From an uncultured Lachnospiraceae bacterium (GTDB lineage: Bacteria; Bacillota; Clostridia; Lachnospirales; Lachnospiraceae): DNA of 46,459 nt. Shown here piece by piece: positions 1 to 8,180 of this stretch. Below the pieces are notes generated by a model. The model did not search any database, was not told where the DNA came from, and worked only from the letters and a program-made list of their open reading frames with translations. Positions within the stretch are counted from its first letter, which is position 1; every line of letters begins with the position of its first letter. The stretch is taken from the NCBI GenBank assembly GCA_900316625.1, contig ONDO01000011.1:1-46459 (forward strand), read 5' to 3'. The position numbers were made by a program, and so were the translations under genes.

Positions 1-49
1 CTATCTATGGTAATATATATACATTGCCTTGATAGGGCTATTTTTTATG

Positions 50-106
50 TGTGGCACTCGATGGCATTCGTTGTGGCACTCGTTTATTACATCCGTTTAT
101 TAAATC
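50..106. repeat. Short tandem duplications upstream of ychF
   Basis: TGTGGCACTCG occurs at 50-60 and again at 72-82 (22-bp spacing), with a related TGGCATTCG between them. It is followed directly by a 13-bp tandem pair, CGTTTATTACATC at 81-93 and CGTTTATTAAATC at 94-106. The pairs differ at one or a few bases. Any gene ending upstream is outside the window, so it is unknown whether this too is a gene-end repeat like the others in this window. Confidence 0.7.
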
Positions 107-143
107 CCATAAATACGTGGGTTCACAAAGGAGAAATACAAAA

Positions 144-1241
144 ATGAAACTAGGTATCGTCGGCCTTCCGAACGTAGGAAAGAGTACACTTTTTAACTCT
201 CTTACCAAGGCGGGTGCACTTGCAGCAAACTATCCCTTCGCAACCATCGATCCAAACGTTGGTGTCGTAACCGTTCCTGATGAGCGTGTTAAGGTGCTCG
301 CTGAGATGCATCACTCCAAGAAGGTGGTTCCTGCAGTTGTTGAATTCGTAGACATCGCAGGACTTGTTAAGGGTGCATCCAAGGGTGAAGGTCTGGGGAA
401 CCAGTTCCTTGCAAATATTCGTGAATGCGATGCAATTGTTCATGTTGTACGTTGCTTTGAAGATGCAAATATAGTGCATGTCGATGGTTCCATCGATGCC
501 CTTCGTGATATCGAGACCATTAATCTCGAGCTGCTCTTCTCTGATATGGAGATCTTAGAGCGTCGTTACGCTAAGACCAAGAAGCAGTCCATGCAGGACA
601 AGTCCCTGAAGAAGGAAGTCGATATGTTAGAGCGTCTTCGCCCCTGGCTGGAGGATGGCCATCTGGCAAAGACTTTCGAGTGCAAGGATGAGGAAGAGGA
701 AGCAATCTTCAAGGGCTACTGCCTGCTTACCGCTAAGCCTGTAATCTACGCTGCAAATGTTGCAGAAGATGACCTTGCAGATGATGGTGCTTCTAATGTA
801 AATGTACAGAAGGTTCGTGAGTACGCAGACAAGGAAGGTTCTGGTGTATACGTCGTATCCGCTCAGATCGAGCAGGAGATCTCCGAGCTTTCCGATGAAG
901 AGAAGACCGAGTTCCTGGAAGCCATGGGCCTTTCTGAGTCCGGTCTTGATAAGATGATCAAGGCATCCTATGAACTTCTTGGCCTGATCTCTTTCCTTAC
1001 CACCGGTGAGGATGAGACTCGTGCATGGACCATCAAGAAGGGCACCAAGGCTCCTCAGGCTGCAGGTAAGATCCATAGTGATTTCGAGCGTGGTTTCATT
1101 GCGGCAGAAGTAGCAGCTTATGATGATCTGGTTCGCCTTGGTTCTCATCAGGCACTGAAGGAGAATGGACTTCTTCGTGTTGAGGGTAAGGAATATGTTG
1201 TTAAGGACGGAGATATCATCAACTTCCGTTTCAATGTCTGA
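144..1241 (+). CDS. ychF: Redox-regulated ATPase YchF (Obg-related)
   Basis: Universal Obg-family P-loop protein that prefers ATP to GTP and binds ribosomes; linked to translation and stress control. The protein is 365 residues, normal for the family. The Walker A motif GLPNVGKST is near residues 7-15, the switch region [15 protein letters not shown] follows, and the usual NKxD specificity motif is replaced by NVAE, the feature that gives YchF its ATP preference. The C-terminal TGS domain ends with [13 protein letters not shown] 144 was chosen because it follows AAAGGAG and starts the conserved [12 protein letters not shown]; the reading frame stays open upstream but that part is not conserved. 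A strong terminator follows, so it is probably monocistronic. Confidence 0.97.
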   Translation: MKLGIVGLPNVGKSTLFNSLTKAGALAANYPFATIDPNVGVVTVPDERVKVLAEMHHSKKVVPAVVEFVDIAGLVKGASKGEGLGNQFLANIRECDAIVHVVRCFEDANIVHVDGSIDALRDIETINLELLFSDMEILERRYAKTKKQSMQDKSLKKEVDMLERLRPWLEDGHLAKTFECKDEEEEAIFKGYCLLTAKPVIYAANVAEDDLADDGASNVNVQKVREYADKEGSGVYVVSAQIEQEISELSDEEKTEFLEAMGLSESGLDKMIKASYELLGLISFLTTGEDETRAWTIKKGTKAPQAAGKIHSDFERGFIAAEVAAYDDLVRLGSHQALKENGLLRVEGKEYVVKDGDIINFRFNV

Positions 1242-1340
1242 TCTGAAAATGACGATATATTTCGGATGACGGCATAATAGTCAACAGATGGCGTAAGAAC
1301 TGTCTGATGGGTGGCTCTACATTTATATAATCTAAACTCG

Positions 1341-1389
1341 CTCCCGTGGTGCTTCAGCAGGTTGGCTGAAGTGGCACGGGAGTTTTTTT
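1341..1389 (+). terminator. Intrinsic terminator of ychF
   Basis: GC-rich hairpin with left arm CTCCCGTGGTGCTTCAGC and right arm GCTGAAGTGGCACGGGAG, followed by seven T. It lies 100 bp after the ychF stop codon. Confidence 0.93.
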
Positions 1390-1484
1390 GCGTATTTTTC
1401 AGTCGTTTATTGACTATTATTTTACACTTGATGCGTTCCTGAAATCTGGACGGACCAAAGTATGTTAAATAATGCACAATTGCC

Positions 1485-1513
1485 TTGCATATGCGAAAAT
1501 AGGGTGATATTAT
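1485..1513 (+). promoter_or_regulatory. Promoter of the oxidoreductase-hypA-gntR operon
   Basis: TTGCAT at 1485-1490, a 17-bp spacer and TATTAT at 1508-1513 fit a vegetative promoter. An overlapping TATAAT at 1511-1516 is an alternative -10. The remainder of the 376-bp gap between ychF and the next gene holds the ychF terminator and an operator-like palindrome. Confidence 0.55.
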
Positions 1514-1518
1514 AATTT

Positions 1519-1539
1519 CATCGTGGTAATACCACGATG
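1519..1539. promoter_or_regulatory. Palindromic operator, FadR/GntR type
   Basis: Perfect inverted repeat CATCGTGG-N5-CCACGATG centred just downstream of the -10. Its core TGGTAATACCA (1524-1534) fits the known FadR-subfamily GntR consensus TNGTNNNACNA exactly. The last gene of the downstream operon (4870-5577) encodes a FadR-type GntR protein, so autoregulation is the simplest reading. That link is inferred. Confidence 0.7.
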
Positions 1540-1617
1540 TGAACAAACCACAGAGAGGGTTTGTATTGGAGTGATAGAGTGAATAAACTCTATGTGTTAA
1601 GAAAGAAAGGCATACAA

Positions 1618-4410
1618 ATGGCAGTTAAGGGAGATCCTCATTATCCTCTTCGTCCGGATTACGCTGATGTATCCGAACCCATGAGAGAACCGATCGTTAA
1701 GCTCGGAAAACTCATCACGGACAGAATTCCTATTAAGCTTGGTAAGCAGAAGATCACCAAGGATGATCCTGAGTATTGGGCAGTAGCTCGTCTCTGCACC
1801 GATGAAGAAGCTGAACTTGTTCTTAAGGTATTTAAGAAGATTCGTCAGCCTAAGACTTTCGCTGAGATTCAGAAGATCTCCGGTGTAGAAGAGGGCAAGC
1901 TTCAGAAGATGCTGGATCATATGTCCTGGACCGGCCTTCTTGAGTGGAACTATGAGAACGATGCTCATGAGAAGCAGTATGTTCTTCCCATGTTCGTTCC
2001 CGGATCCGGTGAGTTCTCTAACATGAACAAGGATCTGATCGATGAGCATCCTGAACTTGGTTACTTCTTCGAGCATATGACTCGTCTCCCTTTGGAGAAG
2101 GTTACCAAGATCGTTCCTCCCGGAGGAGCTGGTATCGGTATGCACGTTATCCCCGTTGAGCATGCAATTGAGATGAATAACGAGGCAATCGGTGTTGAGA
2201 AGATCTCTCACTGGCTGGATAAGTATGATGGAAAATATGCAAAGAGCCCTTGCTCCTGCCGTCGTTCCCGTAAGACCTATGATGAAGGTTGCGGTGATGT
2301 TGAAGATGGTTGGTGTATCGCAGTAGGCGACATGGCTGATTATGTCGTTGAGACCAACAAGGGTGGTGAATATATCACCAGAGAAGAGGCTCTTGATATC
2401 TTCAAGAGAGCAGAAGAGAATGGTTTCGTTCATCAGATCACCAATATCGATGGTGAGAACAAGATCTTCGCTATCTGTAACTGTAATGTTAATGTATGTT
2501 ACGCACTTCGTACCTCCCTCCTCTTCAACACCCCGAACCTTTCCCGTTCTGCATATGTGGCAGAAGTTGATAAGGACAAGTGTGTTGCTTGCGGACGTTG
2601 CGTAGAGTTCTGCCCTGCAGGTGCTGTTAAGCTTGGCCAGAAGCTCTGCAAGAAGGATGGTACTGAGGTTCAGTATCCTAAGCATGAACTTCCTTCCGAT
2701 GCTACTCATGAGTGGTCTGAGGCTGACTGGGATTGGGATTACAGAGACAACAACCGTATCGAGGCTTATCGTACCGGTACTGCTCCTTGTAAGACTGCAT
2801 GTCCTGCACACATTGCAATTCAGGGTTACCTGAAGATGGCAGCAGAAGGCAGATATACCGAGGCGCTGGCTCTGATTAAGAAGAACAATCCTCTTCCTGC
2901 AGTTTGCGGACATATCTGTAACCGTCGTTGTGAAGATGCTTGTACCCGTGGTACCATCGACGAAGCAATCGCAATCGACGAAGTGAAGAAGTTCATCGCT
3001 ATGCATGATCTGAACGCAGAGACCCGTTACATCCCTAAGAAGGTTATTCCCAGAGTTGACGGTGACTTCTCTGCAGATAAGGTAGCTATCATCGGTGGTG
3101 GTCCTGCAGGTCTCTCCTGTGCTTACTACCTCGCTGAAAAGGGTTACACCCCTACCGTATTCGAGAAGAACGAGCGTTGTGGTGGTATGCTAGTTTACGG
3201 TATTCCTTCCTTCAAGCTGGAGAAGAATGTTGTTCAGGCTGAAATCGATGTTATGAAGGAAATGGGCGTTGAGTTCAAGACCGGCGTTGAAGTTGGTAAG
3301 GACATCACCCTTGATGAGCTTCGTGCTCAGGGCTACAAGGCATTCTATATCGCAATCGGTTGCCAGGGCGGTCGTAAGATCGGTGTTCCCGGCGAAGAAG
3401 GCGAAGGCGTTGTATCCGCAGTTGACTTCCTTCGTGAAGTGAATGCAAACGAAAAGTATGATATCAAGGGCGACGTAGTAGTTGTCGGTGGTGGTAACGT
3501 AGCAATCGACTGCTCCAGAGATGCAGTTCGTGTTGGTGCAGGCCATGTAACCCAGGTATGCCTCGAGACCCGTGACATCATGCCTGCATCTGATAACGAA
3601 ATCGCTGAAGCTGAGGAAGATGGCGTTTTGATCAAGTGCGGATGGGGTCCTAAGGAAATCCTTCGCGATGAAAAGGGTAACGTTAAGGGTATCACCTTCA
3701 AGAAGTGCCTTGCTGTTAAGGATGAGACCGGACGTTTCAATCCTCAGTATGATGAGAACGACACCATCACCATCGACTGCGCACACGTAGTTCTTGCAGT
3801 TGGTCAGTCAATCGTTTGGGGCGACCTTCTCAATGGTTCCAAGGTTGAACTCGGCCGTGGTAACGGTGCTGTAGCTGATCCTAAGACCTATCAGACCGCA
3901 CAGCCCGATATCTTCGTCGGTGGTGATGTTTACACCGGACCTAAGTTCGCTATCGATGCAATCGCAGCAGGTAAGGAAGGCGCAATCTCTATCCATAGAT
4001 TCGTACAGCCTCATACCTCTCTGACCATCGGACGTAACCAGAACGATTATGTTGAACTCAATAAGGACGATATCCTTGTAGAGTCCTACGATAACTCCAA
4101 GCGTCAGATTCCTGCGAAGAAGGATTCCGATAAGATGTCCTTCAGAGATTACCAGGAAGTATTCACTGAAGCTCAGGTTAAGAAGGAAGCGGCTCGCTGC
4201 CTCTCCTGCGGACGTTCCGTAGTTGATGAGAACCATTGCATCGGTTGTGGTGTCTGCACCACCAAGTGTGAGTTCGACGCAATTCACCTGAAGAGAGTCC
4301 ATCCTGAGTGCTCCGTAATGCGTAAGTCTGAGGACAAGATGAAGTACATCCTTCCTTATGCACTGAAGCAGGAACTTAGAATTAAGTTCGGCGGCAAGAA
4401 AAATAAGTAA
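1618..4410 (+). CDS. GltD-like FAD/NAD(P) oxidoreductase with several 4Fe-4S domains
   Basis: A 930-residue soluble electron-transfer flavoprotein. Domains in order: an N-terminal winged-helix-like region (about 40-130); a Cys-rich segment CSCRRS...C...C and CNCNVNVC (about 211-295) as in 4Fe-4S proteins of anaerobes; a ferredoxin motif CVACGRCVEFCPAG near 322; the GltD-type N-terminal Fe-S domain (CKTACP...CGHICNRRCEDAC, about 391-460); the FAD motif GGGPAGLSCA near 492; the NAD(P) motif GGGNVAID near 622; and a C-terminal cluster CLSCGR...CIGCGVCTTKC at about 860-890. ATG 1618 follows GAAAGAAAGG; an upstream in-frame TTG is less likely. It heads an operon with hypA-like and gntR genes. The likely role is NAD(P)H-ferredoxin or similar redox transfer; there is no partner GltB here and the substrate is unknown. 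Bases 2923-2981 recur exactly after purD. Confidence 0.85.
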   Translation: MAVKGDPHYPLRPDYADVSEPMREPIVKLGKLITDRIPIKLGKQKITKDDPEYWAVARLCTDEEAELVLKVFKKIRQPKTFAEIQKISGVEEGKLQKMLDHMSWTGLLEWNYENDAHEKQYVLPMFVPGSGEFSNMNKDLIDEHPELGYFFEHMTRLPLEKVTKIVPPGGAGIGMHVIPVEHAIEMNNEAIGVEKISHWLDKYDGKYAKSPCSCRRSRKTYDEGCGDVEDGWCIAVGDMADYVVETNKGGEYITREEALDIFKRAEENGFVHQITNIDGENKIFAICNCNVNVCYALRTSLLFNTPNLSRSAYVAEVDKDKCVACGRCVEFCPAGAVKLGQKLCKKDGTEVQYPKHELPSDATHEWSEADWDWDYRDNNRIEAYRTGTAPCKTACPAHIAIQGYLKMAAEGRYTEALALIKKNNPLPAVCGHICNRRCEDACTRGTIDEAIAIDEVKKFIAMHDLNAETRYIPKKVIPRVDGDFSADKVAIIGGGPAGLSCAYYLAEKGYTPTVFEKNERCGGMLVYGIPSFKLEKNVVQAEIDVMKEMGVEFKTGVEVGKDITLDELRAQGYKAFYIAIGCQGGRKIGVPGEEGEGVVSAVDFLREVNANEKYDIKGDVVVVGGGNVAIDCSRDAVRVGAGHVTQVCLETRDIMPASDNEIAEAEEDGVLIKCGWGPKEILRDEKGNVKGITFKKCLAVKDETGRFNPQYDENDTITIDCAHVVLAVGQSIVWGDLLNGSKVELGRGNGAVADPKTYQTAQPDIFVGGDVYTGPKFAIDAIAAGKEGAISIHRFVQPHTSLTIGRNQNDYVELNKDDILVESYDNSKRQIPAKKDSDKMSFRDYQEVFTEAQVKKEAARCLSCGRSVVDENHCIGCGVCTTKCEFDAIHLKRVHPECSVMRKSEDKMKYILPYALKQELRIKFGGKKNK
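2923..2981 (+). repeat. 59-bp segment duplicated after purD (43356-43414)
   Basis: Read base by base, 2923-2981 and 43356-43414 are identical in direct orientation. This copy encodes part of the Fe-S domain (RRCEDACTRGTIDEAIAIDE), so it is the source and the intergenic copy is derived. Confidence 0.97.
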
Positions 4411-4432
4411 TTCTACTTAAGAAGTTTTAGCG

Positions 4433-4457
4433 GACCCCTGCAGATTCTGCAGGGGTC
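4433..4457 (+). other. Intercistronic hairpin between oxidoreductase and hypA
   Basis: Eleven-bp perfect stem GACCCCTGCAG / CTGCAGGGGTC with a 3-base loop and no T-run, 20 bp before the hypA start. It may stabilise the upstream mRNA or tune hypA expression. It is not a convincing terminator. Confidence 0.7.
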
Positions 4458-4476
4458 TGTAAGAAAAGGAATCAGT

Positions 4477-4860
4477 ATGCACGAATTAGGTGTTACATTC
4501 AAGGTGATTGAGAACCTTGAAGCTGTTGCAAAAGAGAATCATCTCGAGCACATCTCCAGATGTACTCTGAGACTAGGAGAAGTATCTACGGTTATCCCCA
4601 AGCTCCTTCTCGATTGCTGGGACTGGGCTATCAAGAAGCATCCGGTTGTTGCCGACTGCGAACTGGTAGTTGAGCAGATTCCCGCCCTTACGTATTGTGA
4701 GGATTGCGGTAAGACCTATTCTACTGTCCAGAGTGGTAAGATCTGTCCCCATTGTGGCAGCGAGCACACCTATCTCGTACAGGGGCAGGAATTCATGATC
4801 AAGGAGATCGAAGTTCCAGATGATGCTCCCGTCGGAAATGAAGAGCAGACAGAAGAGTAA
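4477..4860 (+). CDS. hypA: HypA-like hydrogenase maturation metallochaperone
   Basis: HypA delivers nickel to [NiFe]-hydrogenase (and in some bacteria urease) together with HypB. This 127-residue protein has the invariant N-terminal MHE nickel site and a zinc site of two CxxC pairs (CEDCGKTYS...CPHCGS). The acidic C-terminal tail is longer than in typical HypA proteins of about 115 residues. No hydrogenase subunit or other hyp gene is in the window. Its place between a multi-Fe-S oxidoreductase and a GntR regulator suggests it serves this operon's own metalloprotein, which is inference. The start has a plausible AAAAGGA ribosome site. Confidence 0.85.
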   Translation: MHELGVTFKVIENLEAVAKENHLEHISRCTLRLGEVSTVIPKLLLDCWDWAIKKHPVVADCELVVEQIPALTYCEDCGKTYSTVQSGKICPHCGSEHTYLVQGQEFMIKEIEVPDDAPVGNEEQTEE

Positions 4861-4869
4861 GGGTTATCC

Positions 4870-5577
4870 ATGAAACTTGAGAGAATCGAAGTTCCTACGC
4901 ACAAAGAACTTTTTATTCGTAAGATGCAGGATATGATCCTGGCTGGTGAATTAGAGCCTGGTTCCCGTATTCCGCCCGAGCGTGAGCTTGCGGAAGGGAT
5001 GGGAGTGAGCCGTACCGTGATTAATTCCGGTATCGCTACGCTTGTAGACCAGGGCTTCCTGAAGGTTCAGCCCAGACAGGGTACTTTTGTTGCAGATTAT
5101 AAGAAGGAAGGCACACTGAAAACACTGCGTGCCATTCTCGAACTCAAAGGCGATATCCTGACAGATGCCGAGATTCGGTCCATCTTAGAGATTCGCTGGG
5201 CATTAGGCCAGCTGACTCTCAGACATGCAATTGAGAATGCGTCCGATGAACAGGTGGCGGAACTGGGAAAGTGCTTAGAAAAGTTAAAGAAGACGAAGAC
5301 TCCGATCGAAGCTTCGGAAGCGTGTTTCGAGTTTCAGTGGACACTCTCTGCCATCGGTGGAAGTGATATGCTGACAACTCTGATTTCTTCCTATAAGCCT
5401 GCCGTAATTACCCTCTGGCAGCGATTCTGCAGAAGGTATGGTGTGGATGTTTTGAGTGCGCATACAGAGATTACATATCAGTATGTACAGAAAAGGGATC
5501 TTGAGGGAGCCTTGCAGTGGCTGACGGAATTTATCAAGGACGCTATGGATGGAGATTACACCGTTTATAATAGTTAA
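4870..5577 (+). CDS. FadR-subfamily GntR transcriptional regulator
   Basis: 235 residues: an N-terminal GntR winged helix (residues about 8-75; RIPPERELAEGMGVSRTVI is the recognition region) followed by an all-helical FCD effector domain containing E..W.LGQLTLRHAIE and the later H...I..... metal-binding positions. FCD domains usually bind small organic acids through a metal. It starts 9 bp after hypA and so belongs to the same operon. The operon promoter contains a perfect FadR-type operator (1519-1539), suggesting autoregulation. The ligand is unknown. Confidence 0.88.
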   Translation: MKLERIEVPTHKELFIRKMQDMILAGELEPGSRIPPERELAEGMGVSRTVINSGIATLVDQGFLKVQPRQGTFVADYKKEGTLKTLRAILELKGDILTDAEIRSILEIRWALGQLTLRHAIENASDEQVAELGKCLEKLKKTKTPIEASEACFEFQWTLSAIGGSDMLTTLISSYKPAVITLWQRFCRRYGVDVLSAHTEITYQYVQKRDLEGALQWLTEFIKDAMDGDYTVYNS

Positions 5578-5663
5578 TAAGCGTATAGAAAATAATTGGG
5601 AATAATATTGGGAACATAGCGAAAAGACTCCGAAAAAACCTTGATTTTAACCCTATGATAAAC

Positions 5664-5711
5664 TAAAGTTAAATTGTGTGTTAAGGAATACACAGATACT
5701 AAATGTTGTAT
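5664..5711. promoter_or_regulatory. Two weak NrdR-box-like sites upstream of nrdR
   Basis: Sites at 5664-5679 (right half TTGTGT conserved) and 5696-5711 (ATACTAAATGTTGTAT, 12 of 16 against acaCwAtATaTwGtgt), 32 bp apart, which is the helical spacing typical of paired NrdR boxes. Each site alone is weak; the spacing is what makes them worth listing. A TGTGT-N10-ACACA inverted repeat overlaps them. Confidence 0.4.
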
Positions 5712-5728
5712 AGAAACAGGGGGAACCT

Positions 5729-6175
5729 ATGAAGTGTCCTTTTTGCGGAGATCCGAGTACCAGTGTAATTGATTCCAGACCTGCTGATGACAATACTTCG
5801 ATTCGTCGTAGAAGAGTTTGCGACGTATGTGGGAAGAGATTTACGACATATGAGAAAGTAGAAACCATTCCACTGATCATTATTAAGCGCGATAACAATC
5901 GTGAACAGTATGATCGTTCGAAGATCGAGAAGGGCATCCTTCTTGCCTGTCACAAGAGACCTGTCTCTGCGAATACCATCAATGAACTGGTGGATGATGT
6001 CGAGAAGGAGATCTTCAGCCATGAGGAACGTGAGATTCCCTCCTCTGAGATCGGCGAGCTCGTCATGAGAAAGCTGAAGGATATCGATTCTGTTGCATAC
6101 ATCCGTTTTGCCTCCGTCTACCGTGAATTCAAGGATGTTGACACCTTTATGGATGAGCTGAAGAAGCTGATGTAG
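5729..6175 (+). CDS. nrdR: Transcriptional repressor NrdR
   Basis: Zinc-ribbon/ATP-cone repressor that senses ATP and dATP and turns off ribonucleotide reductase genes. 148 residues, standard length. The zinc ligands CPFC (3-6) and CDVC (31-34) flank the RRRR DNA-contact segment; the ATP-cone runs from about residue 49 with the IIIKRDN and RPVS motifs. Start ATG follows CAGGGGG. It probably forms its own transcription unit. Its expected target nrdD is at 43883 in the same window and has three matching boxes. Confidence 0.97.
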   Translation: MKCPFCGDPSTSVIDSRPADDNTSIRRRRVCDVCGKRFTTYEKVETIPLIIIKRDNNREQYDRSKIEKGILLACHKRPVSANTINELVDDVEKEIFSHEEREIPSSEIGELVMRKLKDIDSVAYIRFASVYREFKDVDTFMDELKKLM

Positions 6176-6279
6176 GAATTGCATATGCAACTCTAAACAA
6201 TTTATGAAAACTTTTCTGGATTGTTGTTTTTTAGAAACATTTCATTTTTTAAATTTATAATTTCTTCACAATTTAGGGG

Positions 6280-6306
6280 TAATGATTTTAGGACCCCGCC
6301 CGATAT
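6280..6306 (+). promoter_or_regulatory. Sigma-28-like promoter candidate
   Basis: TAAT (6280-6283), a 15-bp spacer and CCCGATAT (6299-6306) resemble the flagellar sigma-28 consensus TAAA-N15-GCCGATAA (6 of 8 in the -10). It lies 24 bp before the start of the IRPY protein. The flagellin methylase gene at 32807 supports a flagellated host; the match alone is suggestive only. Confidence 0.4.
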
Positions 6307-6329
6307 ATATTGTGAAAGGAATCACAGCT

Positions 6330-6716
6330 ATGAATATTTCAGGAATTCGCCCTTACGCAGGGATCTATACCGGTCAAGTTCATAATATCCGCCCCGTCGA
6401 GTCGACACAGGAAGTGTCCACCGACCTCGCAACCCAGGCAGCTGGCGGTAATCAGGTAGAAGAGAAGGCAGTTGACAACGCGCCCAAGCGTGAACAGTCC
6501 TTCGGTGCTTACGATTACGCACAGCAGTACAATCCGAATGAGAAGTTCGAGATGAAGGGTGCAAACAGCGACCTTCGTACTCTCGATGTAGAGAATGCCA
6601 TTAATGCGATGCAGAAGGATTCCATTCTCCAGCAGTATCAGTACTTTGTAGGACCCGGGCAGTCTTCTCCGGAAGCTCGAAGTGATGTTCATCCTACCCA
6701 GAACTTCAACTTCTGA
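6330..6716 (+). CDS. Small IRPY-motif protein, function unknown
   Basis: 128 residues, not assigned to a named family. ATG 6330 follows GAAAGGA; the open frame upstream crosses the promoter and is not likely coding. It begins MNISGIRPYAG, which aligns with MGLSVSAIRPYSS at the start of the 118-residue protein at 20340. The middle is polar and low in hydrophobics (VESTQEVST...), and the C-terminal part has a helical stretch ENAINAMQKDSILQQYQYF. No signal peptide, membrane segment or cysteine is seen. With a sigma-28-like promoter it could be a flagellar accessory or secreted protein. That is inference. Confidence 0.75.
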   Translation: MNISGIRPYAGIYTGQVHNIRPVESTQEVSTDLATQAAGGNQVEEKAVDNAPKREQSFGAYDYAQQYNPNEKFEMKGANSDLRTLDVENAINAMQKDSILQQYQYFVGPGQSSPEARSDVHPTQNFNF

Positions 6717-6754
6717 TTCCTTCGGAAATGTAGAACAACCCATAAGATTTTCAC

Positions 6755-6797
6755 ATTCCACCTGTCACGATCTCATCCGTGTGGGTGGAATTTTTTT
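6755..6797 (+). terminator. Terminator of the IRPY gene
   Basis: ATTCCACC pairs with GGTGGAAT around an inner CAC/GTG stem, followed by seven T. Confidence 0.85.
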
Positions 6798-6915
6798 GAA
6801 TTATGCATTCCCAGAAGGTATAATAAGTAAGCCGAACAGGGATCATTGTACAGTCAGATCTTACACGGCATTTCATTAGAATTCGGATATAGTAATTAGA
6901 ATAAGGAGGCTTGTT

Positions 6916-7467
6916 ATGCGTCTTACCAAAAATCATACCGCAGCATTCATTGTCGACTACCAGGACAAGATCTTACCGGCAATCTATGGGAAAGATGAGC
7001 TTCTTAAGAATTCAACCATCCTGATCCGTGGGCTCAAGGCTCTTGAGGTTCCTATGATCATGACAACCCAGTATGCCAAGGGGTTAGGAGATAATACCCA
7101 GGTAATCCGTGATGCAGCAGGAGAACTTCCTGTCTTCGATAAGAATTATTTCTCTATCATGGATGTGGATGAGATCATGAAGGCACTTCCTGCAGGAACG
7201 CAGAATATTATTCTTATGGGAATAGAAACCCATATCTGCATACAGCAGACGGCGATCGATCTCCTGGCCAATGGTTATCAGGTCTATATTCCTGTAGACT
7301 GTGTCAGTGCAGGATCTAAGGAAGATCATGAGACAGGACTTCTTCGTATGCGTCAGGAAGGCGCCTGGATGTCCACTTCAGAATCTCTCATGATGGAGAT
7401 GCTTCGTCAGGCTTCCGGTCCTGTATTCAAAGAAATCTCGAACTTATTAAAGGAGCGCCGAAGATGA
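6916..7467 (+). CDS. Isochorismatase-family cysteine hydrolase
   Basis: 183 residues with the isochorismatase fold. The catalytic Asp is in IVDYQD, the Lys in TTQYAKGLG and the nucleophilic Cys in GIETHICIQQT, the triad of this superfamily (YcaC, nicotinamidase and related enzymes). The general reaction would be hydrolysis of an amide or similar bond; the substrate cannot be told. AAGGAGG precedes the ATG. The stop overlaps the next start (ATGA), so it is translationally coupled to yqeG. Confidence 0.85.
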   Translation: MRLTKNHTAAFIVDYQDKILPAIYGKDELLKNSTILIRGLKALEVPMIMTTQYAKGLGDNTQVIRDAAGELPVFDKNYFSIMDVDEIMKALPAGTQNIILMGIETHICIQQTAIDLLANGYQVYIPVDCVSAGSKEDHETGLLRMRQEGAWMSTSESLMMEMLRQASGPVFKEISNLLKERRR

Positions 7468-7997
7468 GCCATATACTGCCCACGGATTACGTGGACTCTA
7501 CTTATGACATTGATTTTCAGAAACTATACGACCAGGGGTACAGACTGGCTCTCTTTGATGTAGATAATACTCTGGTTCCGCACGGAGCCCCTGCAGACCA
7601 GAGATCGACAGAACTCTTTCGTAAGATGAAGAAGATGGGGTTTCGCTTTATGTTTCTCTCTAATAACAAGGAGCCTCGCGTGAAGTCCTTCTCGGATGCC
7701 GTGGGTGGTGATGGTTATACCTATAAGTCTGGAAAACCCAATCCTTCTGCCTACTTAGAGGCCATGGAGCGCATGCAGGTGGATAAGGAGCACACGATCT
7801 TCATCGGTGACCAGATTCTTACTGATGTCTGGGGCGCGAATAATGCCGGAATTCGTTCTGTGCTTGTGAAACCGGTGCTGAAGTGGCATGAGGAACCGCA
7901 GATCGTTCTGAAGAGGTTCCTGGAGTACATCATTCTGCTTCCTTATGTCTTCGGGAAGAGCAGAGGAACATGCCCTCTAAAAGATCGGACAAAGTAA
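7464..7997 (+). CDS. yqeG: YqeG-family HAD phosphatase
   Basis: 177 residues, HAD subclass IIIA. The nucleophile motif is DVDNTLV (DxDxT), with LSNNKEPRV as motif II, KSGKPNP as motif III and GDQILTDVWGANNAG as motif IV. YqeG is widespread in Firmicutes, where it usually sits next to yqeH; that neighbour is missing here and the gene is coupled to an isochorismatase-like hydrolase. The physiological substrate is uncertain. Confidence 0.9.
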   Translation: MSHILPTDYVDSTYDIDFQKLYDQGYRLALFDVDNTLVPHGAPADQRSTELFRKMKKMGFRFMFLSNNKEPRVKSFSDAVGGDGYTYKSGKPNPSAYLEAMERMQVDKEHTIFIGDQILTDVWGANNAGIRSVLVKPVLKWHEEPQIVLKRFLEYIILLPYVFGKSRGTCPLKDRTK

Positions 7998-8116
7998 TCC
8001 TTGATAAGAATCTGTTCATCATAATACGAATTACAGAAAACCGGATGCGTGAGGCTGGTTTCTTTTCCTTCACAGATCCGCCCCTTTGTGGTATCTTATA
8101 TAACCGTGGGCTGATG

Positions 8117-8140
8117 CTCTCTGCAGCTTTTGCAGGAGAG
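8117..8140 (+). other. Hairpin in rpiB leader
   Basis: CTCTCTGCA and TGCAGGAGAG pair across a 5-base loop 41 bp before rpiB. There is no T-run. Its role is unknown. A 64-residue open frame covering it has no supporting features. Confidence 0.45.
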
Positions 8141-8180
8141 TCGGCATATAGAAAAGAAGAATAATAAGGGAGATAATATC

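Noticed and set aside
1597-3006. 469-residue minus-strand frame
   Set aside because: Antisense shadow of the oxidoreductase, created by codon bias; it has no motif and no ribosome site. The same holds for the long minus-strand frames at 40068-41471 and 44888-46126.
7970-8164. 64-residue open frame upstream of rpiB
   Set aside because: No ribosome site, it overlaps the end of yqeG and the rpiB leader hairpin, and the composition is not protein-like.
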